This document shows, one piece after another, positions 1 through 6,442 of a stretch of DNA of 6,906 nt. Both the position numbers and the translations under genes were made by a program. The stretch lies in assembly GCA_002683585.1 (NCBI GenBank), contig NYTQ01000155.1:1-6906 (forward strand), in the 5' to 3' direction. Numbering within the stretch: position 1 is the stretch's first letter; every line of letters begins with the position of its first letter. The notes beneath the pieces are model-generated. The model saw only the letters and a program-made list of their open reading frames with translations, had not been told where the DNA came from and did not search any database. The DNA is from Cryomorphaceae bacterium. GTDB taxonomy: Bacteria; Bacteroidota; Bacteroidia; Flavobacteriales; Crocinitomicaceae.

Positions 1-390
1 AAACATATCGATAAAGCTATTGAGATGAGGAAACAAATAAGTCTTCGATATGATGAGGGACTCAAAATGATTCCTGGGCTTACGAAACTCTGCAAAGATA
101 GCAATATTAATTCGAATTATTCGTATTATGCGATTTGTATTAATAAGAATTGCAAGCTAACGCGAGATGAGGTTCAGCGCTTACTTGCTGGTGAGCAAAT
201 TTACACAAGAAAGTATTTTTACCCCGCTTTAAGTGACTTTGATCATTATATAGCGTCTGCTCAGTCCTCTGGATTTGGCTTAACTAAAGCTAGAAAATTA
301 TCAAGAGAGGTATTGTGTCTTCCTATCTATCCTGATTTAAGTATGAGCGAATGTGATCAAATCATATCAATTTTGAAGGAAAATCTATGA
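1..390 (+). CDS. DegT/DnrJ/EryC1/StrS-family sugar aminotransferase, C-terminal part
   Basis: This is the last 129 codons of a PLP-dependent sugar-nucleotide aminotransferase. The frame is open to the left edge, so the ATG at 25 is internal and the real start lies upstream. The family transfers an amino group, usually from glutamate, to a keto sugar nucleotide such as a dTDP-4-keto-6-deoxyhexose. The visible part matches the family C-terminal domain: a helix reading HIDKAIEMRKQISLRYDEGL at the edge, the core strand YSYYAI, then RKYFYPAL and LSREVLCLPIYPDLS followed by a final helix. The RKYFYP and LPIYPDL motifs recall enzymes that make 4-amino-4,6-dideoxy sugars (VioA type), but the substrate cannot be set from this fragment. 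The PLP-binding lysine and aspartate lie outside the window. The stop overlaps the next start as ATGA, with a good ribosome-binding site (AAGGA, 376-380) inside this gene. Family assignment is firm; substrate is inference. Confidence 0.9.
   Translation, partial: KHIDKAIEMRKQISLRYDEGLKMIPGLTKLCKDSNINSNYSYYAICINKNCKLTRDEVQRLLAGEQIYTRKYFYPALSDFDHYIASAQSSGFGLTKARKLSREVLCLPIYPDLSMSECDQIISILKENL
376..380 (+). promoter_or_regulatory. Ribosome-binding site of the WbqC-family gene
   Basis: AAGGA lies 6 nt before the ATG at 387, inside the end of the aminotransferase gene. It is the best Shine-Dalgarno match in the left half of the window. It supports the ATG at 387 as the real start within the ATGA overlap. 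Confidence 0.7.
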
Positions 391-1082
391 AGCTAGGTAT
401 TATGCAACCTTATTTTTTCCCATATATTGGTTATTTTCAACTCATAAATGCCGTTGATAAATTTATTATTTACGACAACATTAAATATACAAAAAAAGGC
501 TGGATTAACCGCAATCGTTTTTTACAAAATGGCTGTGATTCAATTTTTACTCTGCCGCTCAAAAAGGGTTCAGAGCAGCTTAATATAGTTGAACGTCAAA
601 TTTCAGATGATTTCAACCCGATCAAGCTATTAAGTGTTTTCAAAGGTAGTTATCTAAAGGCGCCATATTACAAAGAGGTGTCAGTTCTGCTGGAAGTAAT
701 TATGAGGTATGAGCACGACAATTTGTTCCATTATCTTCATAACTCTATATCGAAGATATGTGAATATTTGGAGATAGATACAGAAATAATGATTTCATCT
801 GAGTTGGATGTAGATCATAGTTTAGTGTCCTCACAGAGAGTGCTTGCATTGTGCGAGTGTGTTGGAGCTACAGCCTACATAAATCCGATTGGTGGTGTCG
901 ATTTATATGATAAGAGCCACTTTCTAAATCGGGGGATTGAGTTAGGTTTTTTGGAAACAAATCCAATTCACTACCCACAATTTAAAGATCCATTTCTTTC
1001 ATCATTGTCGATTATTGATGTGTTGATGTTCAATTCGAAGGGGTCGATAAATGAATTGCTTGGAGAGTACCAGTTAAAATGA
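387..1082 (+). CDS. WbqC-family protein
   Basis: A 231-residue protein, the full usual length of the WbqC-like family (Pfam WbqC), named after a gene in an E. coli O-antigen cluster. Family hallmarks are visible in order: QPYFFPYIGYFQL (residues 7-19), DNIKYTKKGWINRNR (30-44), YINPIGG (164-170), YDKSHF (174-179) and SIIDVLMFN (208-216). No signal peptide or membrane segment is seen, so it should be cytoplasmic. The reaction is not established as far as I know. The family recurs beside DegT aminotransferases in polysaccharide loci, which suggests a role in modifying an amino sugar, perhaps adding an acyl or aminoacyl group; that is inference. The start is supported by AAGGA 6 nt upstream and by the conserved N-terminus directly after the Met. 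It overlaps both neighbours by 4 bp (ATGA each time), so translational coupling is likely. Confidence 0.93.
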   Translation: MKLGIMQPYFFPYIGYFQLINAVDKFIIYDNIKYTKKGWINRNRFLQNGCDSIFTLPLKKGSEQLNIVERQISDDFNPIKLLSVFKGSYLKAPYYKEVSVLLEVIMRYEHDNLFHYLHNSISKICEYLEIDTEIMISSELDVDHSLVSSQRVLALCECVGATAYINPIGGVDLYDKSHFLNRGIELGFLETNPIHYPQFKDPFLSSLSIIDVLMFNSKGSINELLGEYQLK

Positions 1083-2035
1083 AAGAAATTGGTGGATACT
1101 TTGGTCTTGAATTACCGTCGGGGGACCACTTCCATACTTCAGCTCTGCGCTTAAATAGTGGTCGAGGGGCTCTTGAGTATATTGCTCGATCTAAAAACTT
1201 AAAAAAGGTACATGTGCCAATTTTCACATGCTCAGCAATAATCGAACAGTTAGAGAAGCTTGGCGTCGAAATTAAGTTATATCGTATTAACGAATCGCTG
1301 GAGTTTGAAGTCCAAGATTTTGATAAAAACGATTCGATTATATATACCAATTATTTCGGCCTAAAAAACGAATTTATTAGATCAATCAGCTCAAAATTCA
1401 AGTGTCTGATCATCGATAATGCCCAGGCTTTTTTCGCGGAACCAATCGTTGGAATAGATACCCTATATTCACCACGAAAGTTTTTTGGCGTGCCAGATGG
1501 CGGCTATTTGTTCACAGATAATTCTTTGGATATTTATCTGGAGTCTGATTTTTCTGCATCTAGAGCTGATCATTTATTCGAGCGCATCGATAGTAATGCT
1601 ATGCAGGGTTTCGAACAGTTCCTGCGTAATGAGCTTGCGATTAGTAATCAGCCACTTAAGAAAATGTCTAATTTAACGGACAGCCTTTTACGATCAATAA
1701 ACTATCAGAAGGCTCGAATATCTCGAAATGAGAATTTTAATTTTTTTCATAAGACTTTATCAAACGTTAACGAACTAGCTAATGTCATTGATATTGTGAC
1801 CATTGATGGCCCAATGGTCTACCCTTTGCTGAATCGGAATGGTAGGCTAAGAGAAACTTTAATAGAAAATAATATATTTATACCAACATACTGGCCGAAC
1901 GTTTTGGATTCGACGATGCCTAATGATTGGGAATACTATTTGTCTAGTAAACTAGTGCCGTTGCCTGTTGATCAAAGATATACTCTAACTGATTTGGATC
2001 GAGTCTTATCAGTAGTCAAGTCATGTCTAAAGTAA
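1079..2035 (+). CDS. Short divergent DegT-like PLP-dependent protein
   Basis: A 318-residue protein with a DegT/DnrJ/EryC1/StrS-like aminotransferase fold. Landmarks are LNSGRGALEYI (25-35, matching the SGT-A-L cofactor loop), VPIFTCSA (46-53), IIDNAQAFF (111-119; D113 should contact the PLP pyridine nitrogen and Q116 fits the family QA/HA position), and SPRKFFGVPDGG (131-142; K134 is the expected Schiff-base lysine). LPVDQRYT (295-302) matches the family LPLH-R-S segment near the C-terminus. The protein is about 50 residues shorter than classical members (near 370). The cofactor loop starts by residue 25, so most of the usual N-terminal arm is missing. The catalytic residues are intact, so I expect an active PLP enzyme with an altered substrate site, or one that takes a non-sugar or carrier-bound substrate. 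The second of these is speculation. It overlaps WbqC by 4 bp and the GNAT gene by 13 bp. Confidence 0.85.
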   Translation: MKEIGGYFGLELPSGDHFHTSALRLNSGRGALEYIARSKNLKKVHVPIFTCSAIIEQLEKLGVEIKLYRINESLEFEVQDFDKNDSIIYTNYFGLKNEFIRSISSKFKCLIIDNAQAFFAEPIVGIDTLYSPRKFFGVPDGGYLFTDNSLDIYLESDFSASRADHLFERIDSNAMQGFEQFLRNELAISNQPLKKMSNLTDSLLRSINYQKARISRNENFNFFHKTLSNVNELANVIDIVTIDGPMVYPLLNRNGRLRETLIENNIFIPTYWPNVLDSTMPNDWEYYLSSKLVPLPVDQRYTLTDLDRVLSVVKSCLK

Positions 2036-2511
2036 GTAAGATATATATTAGGCCACTTCAGTATGACGATGCGAAAGTCTCCTATAAATGGAGAAACGAT
2101 CATCGTATATGGAAACATACTGGGTCCAGACCTGATCAAAAAATTACCTTGTCTATGGAGCTTGATTGGATCAAAGGTATTTTGAAGAAAAAATCTGAAA
2201 AAAGGTTCGCGATCTGTATTGCTAGTACCCATGAATATATTGGGAATGTGCAGCTAACTGACATTAAAAATGGTCAGGCTGAATTTCATATATTCATTGG
2301 AGAGCCCGCATATTGGGGTAAAGGTCTCGGTGAGAAAGCTACTATTATGATTCTAAAGTTAGCTTTCGATAAGCTGAATTTAAAGAGAATACATTTATTT
2401 GTAAGTAAAGATAACATTGGAGCTATAAAGCTTTATAAGAAAACTGGCTTTGATATTAAGACTGAATACGAATCTCAGTATCTTATGGTAGTCGAGAAAA
2501 CTAATGCGTAG
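2023..2511 (+). CDS. GNAT-family N-acetyltransferase (RimJ/RimL-like)
   Basis: A 162-residue single-domain acyltransferase expected to use acetyl-CoA. The N-terminus IRPLQYDDA (9-17) is the usual first strand of RimJ/RimL-type GNATs. The acetyl-CoA pyrophosphate loop reads YWGKGLGEKA (97-106). NIGAIKLYKKTGF (131-143) is the classic end motif, with N131, Y138 and the GF turn. In this context the likely acceptor is an amine on a nucleotide-linked amino sugar made by the upstream aminotransferase(s), or an amino acid attached to it. A ribosomal-protein-type acceptor is less likely here. The gene overlaps the previous one by 13 bp. No Shine-Dalgarno is visible before the ATG, so expression probably depends on ribosomes finishing the upstream gene. 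The start is chosen because the domain begins within ten residues of it. Family firm; acceptor inferred. Confidence 0.92.
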   Translation: MSKVSKIYIRPLQYDDAKVSYKWRNDHRIWKHTGSRPDQKITLSMELDWIKGILKKKSEKRFAICIASTHEYIGNVQLTDIKNGQAEFHIFIGEPAYWGKGLGEKATIMILKLAFDKLNLKRIHLFVSKDNIGAIKLYKKTGFDIKTEYESQYLMVVEKTNA

Positions 2512-2544
2512 GTTTACTTCCAGTATTCTTTGGATGTGGATTGT

Positions 2545-3714
2545 ATGAAAATTATTTATTTTGGAAGTAGTGTTCCCGACGCAGTTAGGCAGACCCCTAA
2601 TCAGCTGAGAAAGTTAATTGGAAGTGAGGCTGTTCGGCGCCGTGAGAGTTATATATTTAGATCTTTACAAAACTTTAATATCGAATCTAGCAAACTTGTT
2701 TTCGTGTCGACTGCATACGGCGAAAAGTCTGGCCCTTTTAAAAATCAGATTATCCTTGATGGCAACACAAAAATAGTCTGTCTGGGTTATTGGGGCTCAA
2801 AATATTTCAGACATCTAACTAGTTATGTTTCTGCTTTTTGGTGGATAATGAAGAACTATAGCGCTAATGATGTTGCTATTACCTATAATTTCCCCCCAGC
2901 ATATGCATTTCCAATATTGATGATGAGGTCTTTCGGTAAAAGAAAGTTAGTGATTCATTTCGAGGACTTTTTCAATCCGTCAGATATTCGATACTATCTT
3001 TATGGGTTGTTTGAATACTTAGGAATTAAAATGTCTTCGGCTTTTTTGGCATCATCAGAGGGAATGAAGACATATTTGAGTAGGTTCCGACCTGAAGCGA
3101 ACATTATTGTTAATGGAGGATATTTTCCTGAGACAAATATGAGTTCAGAGCCACGTTTAGAGCGCGATGGACCGCTAAAAATACTATACTCCGGTTCTTT
3201 AGATGCAGAGAGGGGTGTGGAGAGGCTTTTAGGATACTTTAAAAGTCAATCTGATCAAAATTTTAATTTATTTTTTTCAGGAGAAGGACCATTATCTAGT
3301 TCCATTATGTTAGCTGCAGAAAAAGATGATCGAGTGAAATATTTAGGTCTTCTCGATCAAGTGGATTACGCTCAAGCTATCGAATCCACTGATATCTGTA
3401 TAAATTCTCAATATAGCTCGATATCCGTTAACTTTCCTTCGAAAATCACGTCATACTTAGCGTTTGGTAAAATCGTGCTATCGACCAAAATTGAGTCACT
3501 TGTCAATTCGGCCTATTCCGATCATTTAATTTTTTATAATGATCAAGATCCGACTAATTTTTGGGATCAACTATATTTTATTAAGACAAATATCCATAAA
3601 TTAAGATCTCAGTCAGAGGCTCGTAGGTCAGCCGTAAGAGATATTCTGGTAGGTCAAGAGAAAGACTTTGGAAGACTTATTAAACAGATTGTTGCTTCTG
3701 AGAGTAACTTGTGA
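2545..3714 (+). CDS. GT4-like (GT-B fold) glycosyltransferase
   Basis: A 389-residue cytoplasmic glycosyltransferase that would add one sugar to the undecaprenyl-linked repeat unit. The N-terminal Rossmann half begins MKIIYFGSSVPD; HFEDFF (138-143) closes a mid-protein strand. The C-terminal nucleotide-sugar half shows LKILYSGSLDAERGVE (211-226), FFSGEGPL (243-250), VKYLGLLD and NFPSKITSYLAFGK (296-309), the usual order of the GT4 donor domain. At the position of the second glutamate of the classical E-x7-E motif this protein has Thr in the FPSK-type variant, as do some polysaccharide enzymes. I start at ATG 2545, because the first strand begins immediately there; a TTG at 2530 would add five unconserved residues. 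The ribosome-binding site is weak (GGA at 2532-2534 or 2538-2540). It lies 33 bp after the GNAT gene and overlaps the polymerase gene by 4 bp. Donor and acceptor are unknown. Confidence 0.88.
   Translation: MKIIYFGSSVPDAVRQTPNQLRKLIGSEAVRRRESYIFRSLQNFNIESSKLVFVSTAYGEKSGPFKNQIILDGNTKIVCLGYWGSKYFRHLTSYVSAFWWIMKNYSANDVAITYNFPPAYAFPILMMRSFGKRKLVIHFEDFFNPSDIRYYLYGLFEYLGIKMSSAFLASSEGMKTYLSRFRPEANIIVNGGYFPETNMSSEPRLERDGPLKILYSGSLDAERGVERLLGYFKSQSDQNFNLFFSGEGPLSSSIMLAAEKDDRVKYLGLLDQVDYAQAIESTDICINSQYSSISVNFPSKITSYLAFGKIVLSTKIESLVNSAYSDHLIFYNDQDPTNFWDQLYFIKTNIHKLRSQSEARRSAVRDILVGQEKDFGRLIKQIVASESNL
3700..3704 (+). promoter_or_regulatory. Ribosome-binding site supporting the GTG start of wzy
   Basis: GAGAG sits 6 nt before the GTG at 3711, inside the end of the upstream glycosyltransferase gene. 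No ATG stands near the start of the first membrane helix, so this site decides for the GTG. Confidence 0.5.
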
Positions 3715-4910
3715 GTGTTAATTTAAAGTCAATTATTGTACTTTTTCTAGTTCTTGGATCTGGAGCTGTAGTCTTTCAAGCTAATAGTCATCTGACATTT
3801 GCAATTCTAGTTGCCACTGTTTTGTTGTGGATTCTTGCGAGCTCAAAGGTCATTATCTTTAATGTGGCGTATGTGGCTCTGTTTGTTACGCTGGGCATAG
3901 CAGTATTTTTAACCATGATGTTGAATGGTGATGCCAGCAAATATTTTTCGTACCTAAACTTTACAGCGCGTATATTGATACCGTTTATGATTCCTTTGTT
4001 AATTAGCTTTCAGGATTTTGCTAAGATCTACTTGAGAATTATAATTTTTTTAGCCCTTAGTTCAGTGGTGATTTTCTTATTATTGCTTGTTGATTCTAAT
4101 TGGTATCGTGCTTTTCCAAAAACCGTTGGTCTTACCGGCCTTGAGTACTTTAATTTATTTCTATTCGTAGTGAGTGATAACGGAGAGATTTCAAGAAACA
4201 ACTCGATCTTTTGGGAGCCAGGAGCATTTCAAGGATTTCTGACACTAGGATTATTATTCGAAATCTATTTATATAAATTGAAACGTATTAAAAACATTGT
4301 CATTCTCTGCTTGGCGTCTGTCACAACGGTATCGACAACGGGATATATAATATTACTAATATTGCTAATATTGTTGACGACAAACTTTATTTCTTCGCGG
4401 CCTACCAAGATTAAAAAGTCTCATTTGACTCTGGGTCTCCCTCTCGTTTTACTTTGTATTGCTTTTATGGCTCCCTTATTTTTCGAATCTGTATTTGCAA
4501 AGTTTGGCGAAAACAACCAGTCGTCATTTATTCGCTTTAGTAGCACAATTGTCGATCTGATGGTATTTGTTGAATCAGCCTTTTATGGTCTGGGATTGTC
4601 TAACTATTCCGTCAAAGTTCCTGACATAGCTTATCAATTGTTTTACTTAGAGATGGGTGGATCAACGAATTCGATCACCTATCATCTGGCGGTATATGGC
4701 GTGTTATTTGTCATCCCACTATTGTGGATGTATTTAAAGTTCTGTAGGTTATTGACTCAGGATATGATGCAAGCTGTATTTATTTTCATTATTATTATGC
4801 TGACTTTTGCCACTGAGAATTTTTTCTCTTCTCTATTGTGGTTAACGTTAGGATTCTATGGTGCACACGCGGCTATAAAGAGAACGCATTTAAAAGTAAG
4901 TAAATTTTAG
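3711..4910 (+). CDS. wzy: O-antigen/capsule repeat-unit polymerase (Wzy-type)
   Basis: A 399-residue integral membrane protein with about 11-12 hydrophobic segments (for example near 5-22, 27-43, 47-70, 84-100, 107-127, 172-187, 207-226, 240-258, 323-342, 352-367 and 370-388). Wzy polymerises undecaprenyl-linked repeat units on the periplasmic face of the inner membrane. Sequence between Wzy proteins is poorly conserved, but several patterns fit the Wzy/O-antigen ligase superfamily: SRNNSIFWEPGAFQGFL (161-177) with R162 and E169, TTVSTTGYI (205-213) at the start of a helix, an Arg-containing loop FIRFSS (273-278), and GGSTNSITYHLAVYG (316-330). A WaaL-type ligase is the main alternative; position inside the cluster between glycosyltransferases favours Wzy. 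The start is GTG, overlapping the previous stop as GTGA, with GAGAG 6 nt upstream, which suggests coupled and perhaps modest translation. The linkage formed cannot be predicted. Confidence 0.85.
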   Translation: MSVNLKSIIVLFLVLGSGAVVFQANSHLTFAILVATVLLWILASSKVIIFNVAYVALFVTLGIAVFLTMMLNGDASKYFSYLNFTARILIPFMIPLLISFQDFAKIYLRIIIFLALSSVVIFLLLLVDSNWYRAFPKTVGLTGLEYFNLFLFVVSDNGEISRNNSIFWEPGAFQGFLTLGLLFEIYLYKLKRIKNIVILCLASVTTVSTTGYIILLILLILLTTNFISSRPTKIKKSHLTLGLPLVLLCIAFMAPLFFESVFAKFGENNQSSFIRFSSTIVDLMVFVESAFYGLGLSNYSVKVPDIAYQLFYLEMGGSTNSITYHLAVYGVLFVIPLLWMYLKFCRLLTQDMMQAVFIFIIIMLTFATENFFSSLLWLTLGFYGAHAAIKRTHLKVSKF

Positions 4911-4933
4911 TGGCATCACAAAAGAGATAAATT

Positions 4934-6268
4934 ATGGATGAGTCTAATAACTGTCATGTGTGTATAGTGACCTATCACATGATACCGAATACGCGGATCT
5001 GGGGCGCATCCCAACGAATGTATTACTTAGCGAATCAATTAGTAGATTCAGGTTTTGATACCACCGTCGTAAGTGGATTTTATGGTGAATTTAAGCATGA
5101 AGGTAAATGTTTGAATTTTGAACATATTCCTGTTCGCATAAAACCCGATTTTATCCAATCACATCAAGAAAAATTAGCTGTTAAGTCCGTTACCGATAAC
5201 AAAGTTAAAGCGCCTAATAAATTGGGATTTAAGAGTTACATATTGGAAACTTTAGTGAAGCCAGTATACCGTGCCATGGAGCGTTTATTATTTAATGACT
5301 ATGGCGCCGTTGGTCTTTTTATGTTTTTGTGGAATAGGCAAGCTTTACCTGTAATTAACGAAGAGATTTTAAAAAAAAATACAAAGATAATTATCTTTAG
5401 TGGACCATATTTCACATGTTTTCGTCTGGCTTTCAAAATAAAGAAAATTCATCCTCATATCAAGATTGTTTTGGACTATCGTGACCCTTGGAATCTGTTA
5501 AAAAAAGGTTCATTCATTACTAATAAACTGGAACATAAGTTGCTCCAGATAGCTGATAGTATTACTTATTTTTCTGAAAAATTTCTTGATGCTATGCATG
5601 ATAGATATGAAATTGAAAGAGGTAAGGGCATAGTGATGTATAACGGTTTTGATGATGCTTTGTGGAATTCTATTGATAAAAGCTCTTCAAAATCTAAGAC
5701 AGATAAGCTAGTTATTACTTACGCGGGAAGCGACATTACATTTGAGCCTGGAAGCGGTCGAGATCCGGATGCTCTAATTAGGGCAGTGACAGGATCCCAA
5801 CTCAATGAGCATGTCGTGCTTAATTTAGTTGGATGTAAAAACCTACCAGAAAAGAATAAGAATGGTAATAATTCTTCAGATATCAACTTTCTTCCGAGTG
5901 TCTCCCATAAAAGATCTCTGGAAATTTTAAGTCAAAGCGATGTTGTAGTTATTTTGAGCTCTGATGAATTTCCCTCGGACTATACGGTTACGGGTAAATT
6001 ATTTGATGGTATTCGAAGTGGCGCTTATATTTTAGGCATCGCCAATTCCAGTGAGATTGATTACAAAAGAATCATTGAAAAAGAAGGATTAGGTACCGGC
6101 TGTTATAACGATGTGTCTGAGATTCAAAATGAACTAACAACTATTTACAAAAACTGGAAGGCTGGAACACTTGACCGGGACATGATAAAAAACATTGATG
6201 ATTTCTCTCGAATTAGTCAGAATAGTAAATTGATTAGCCAAGTAGTTGCCTGGAATAATGAAAAGTAA
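4934..6268 (+). CDS. GT-B-type glycosyltransferase
   Basis: A 444-residue predicted cytoplasmic glycosyltransferase. The N-terminal half has the first strand HVCIVTYHMIP (8-18) followed by WGASQRMYYLANQLVDSGF (23-41), the usual acceptor-domain opening. IIIFSGPYFT (152-161) and VLDYRDPWNLL (179-189) are typical of a polysaccharide glycosyltransferase group whose members carry a D-RDPW motif. The donor half shows LVITYAGS (259-266), INFLPSVSHKRSLEILSQSD (317-336) and YTVTGKLFDGIRSGAYILGI (350-369), which matches the common TGK-F-E-Y-ASG-P segment with Asp in place of Glu. It is longer than its GT4 neighbour, partly through a lysine-rich stretch around 66-105 that looks like a loop insertion. 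The ATG follows AAGAGA (4922-4927) at suitable spacing and lies 23 bp after wzy. An A9 tract (5371-5379) and an A7 tract (5500-5506) lie in the coding sequence. Sugar specificity is unknown. Confidence 0.85.
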   Translation: MDESNNCHVCIVTYHMIPNTRIWGASQRMYYLANQLVDSGFDTTVVSGFYGEFKHEGKCLNFEHIPVRIKPDFIQSHQEKLAVKSVTDNKVKAPNKLGFKSYILETLVKPVYRAMERLLFNDYGAVGLFMFLWNRQALPVINEEILKKNTKIIIFSGPYFTCFRLAFKIKKIHPHIKIVLDYRDPWNLLKKGSFITNKLEHKLLQIADSITYFSEKFLDAMHDRYEIERGKGIVMYNGFDDALWNSIDKSSSKSKTDKLVITYAGSDITFEPGSGRDPDALIRAVTGSQLNEHVVLNLVGCKNLPEKNKNGNNSSDINFLPSVSHKRSLEILSQSDVVVILSSDEFPSDYTVTGKLFDGIRSGAYILGIANSSEIDYKRIIEKEGLGTGCYNDVSEIQNELTTIYKNWKAGTLDRDMIKNIDDFSRISQNSKLISQVVAWNNEK

Positions 6269-6298
6269 AACTAATATTTGAGATGCTAAGTTTTATTT
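6266..6298 (+). terminator. Weak AT-rich inverted repeat at the end of the glycosyltransferase gene
   Basis: TAAAACT (6266-6272, containing the stop codon) pairs perfectly with AGTTTTA (6289-6295) across a 16-nt loop. A G-T wobble and two A-T pairs extend it outward to 6263 and 6298. The distal arm is T-rich. With almost no G-C pairs and a long loop it would be a poor intrinsic terminator, so it may only cause pausing or be chance in AT-rich DNA. Confidence 0.2.
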
Positions 6299-6356
6299 AA
6301 ATTGTCTGAGATCACTTAAAGCTGTTGTGAAAATGATCCGTTTTTAGAATCGATTT

Positions 6357-6379
6357 TGTTATCACGGTGTTGATAAACA
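6357..6379. repeat. Small inverted repeat upstream of the GT2 gene
   Basis: TTATCA (6359-6364) and TGATAA (6371-6376) are perfect inverted copies around a 6-nt loop, CGGTGT. With one bulged A the stem extends by two more pairs (6357-6358 with 6378-6379). There is no T-run after it, so it is not a terminator. Its symmetry could suit a regulator half-site pair or an RNA hairpin, but a chance origin is quite possible. Confidence 0.3.
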
Positions 6380-6431
6380 GCCACTAAAATGGACTCAAAT
6401 CATGCTATCCAGGTCTTTGTAATTTATTAAA

Positions 6432-6436
6432 TAAGG
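6432..6436 (+). promoter_or_regulatory. Ribosome-binding site of the GT2 gene
   Basis: TAAGG lies 6 nt before the ATG at 6443. It fixes the start of the last gene together with the conserved glycosyltransferase first strand that follows at once. Confidence 0.7.
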
Positions 6437-6442
6437 TCTATT

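Larger units (their letters stand above)
6269..6442. other. 174-bp intergenic gap, the largest in the cluster
   Basis: All upstream genes overlap or are at most 33 bp apart, so this gap stands out. I see no gene, RNA or ops/JUMPstart-like element in it. The best sigma70-like pair is TTGATA (6370-6375) with TCAAAT (6395-6400), but its 19-bp spacing and poor -10 make it unconvincing. A small hairpin (6357-6379) and the AT-rich repeat at its left end are the only structures noted. It could carry a secondary promoter for the final gene or be the scar of a past recombination. Confidence 0.5.

Noticed and set aside
25..390. Aminotransferase fragment as a complete 121-residue gene starting at ATG 25
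   Set aside because: The frame continues to the left edge with family-like sequence (HIDKAIE), so ATG 25 is an internal methionine.
1030..1350. Minus-strand open frame of 106 codons
   Set aside because: It lies opposite the strongly supported WbqC and DegT-like genes, resembles no known family and would break the one-direction operon.
1485..1676. Plus-strand open frame of 63 codons rich in hydrophobic and Ser/Cys residues
   Set aside because: It is wholly inside the DegT-like gene in another frame and has no recognisable domain.
1972..2232. Minus-strand open frame of 86 codons across the DegT-like/GNAT junction
   Set aside because: It is antisense to two real genes and shows no family resemblance.
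2530..2544. TTG at 2530 as the start of the GT4-like gene
   Set aside because: It would add five residues before the usual MK-first-strand opening; ATG 2545 is a stronger start codon and fits the domain.
6370..6400. sigma70-like promoter TTGATA/TCAAAT before the GT2 gene
   Set aside because: The spacing is 19 bp and the -10 is weak. In AT-rich DNA this level of match is expected by chance.
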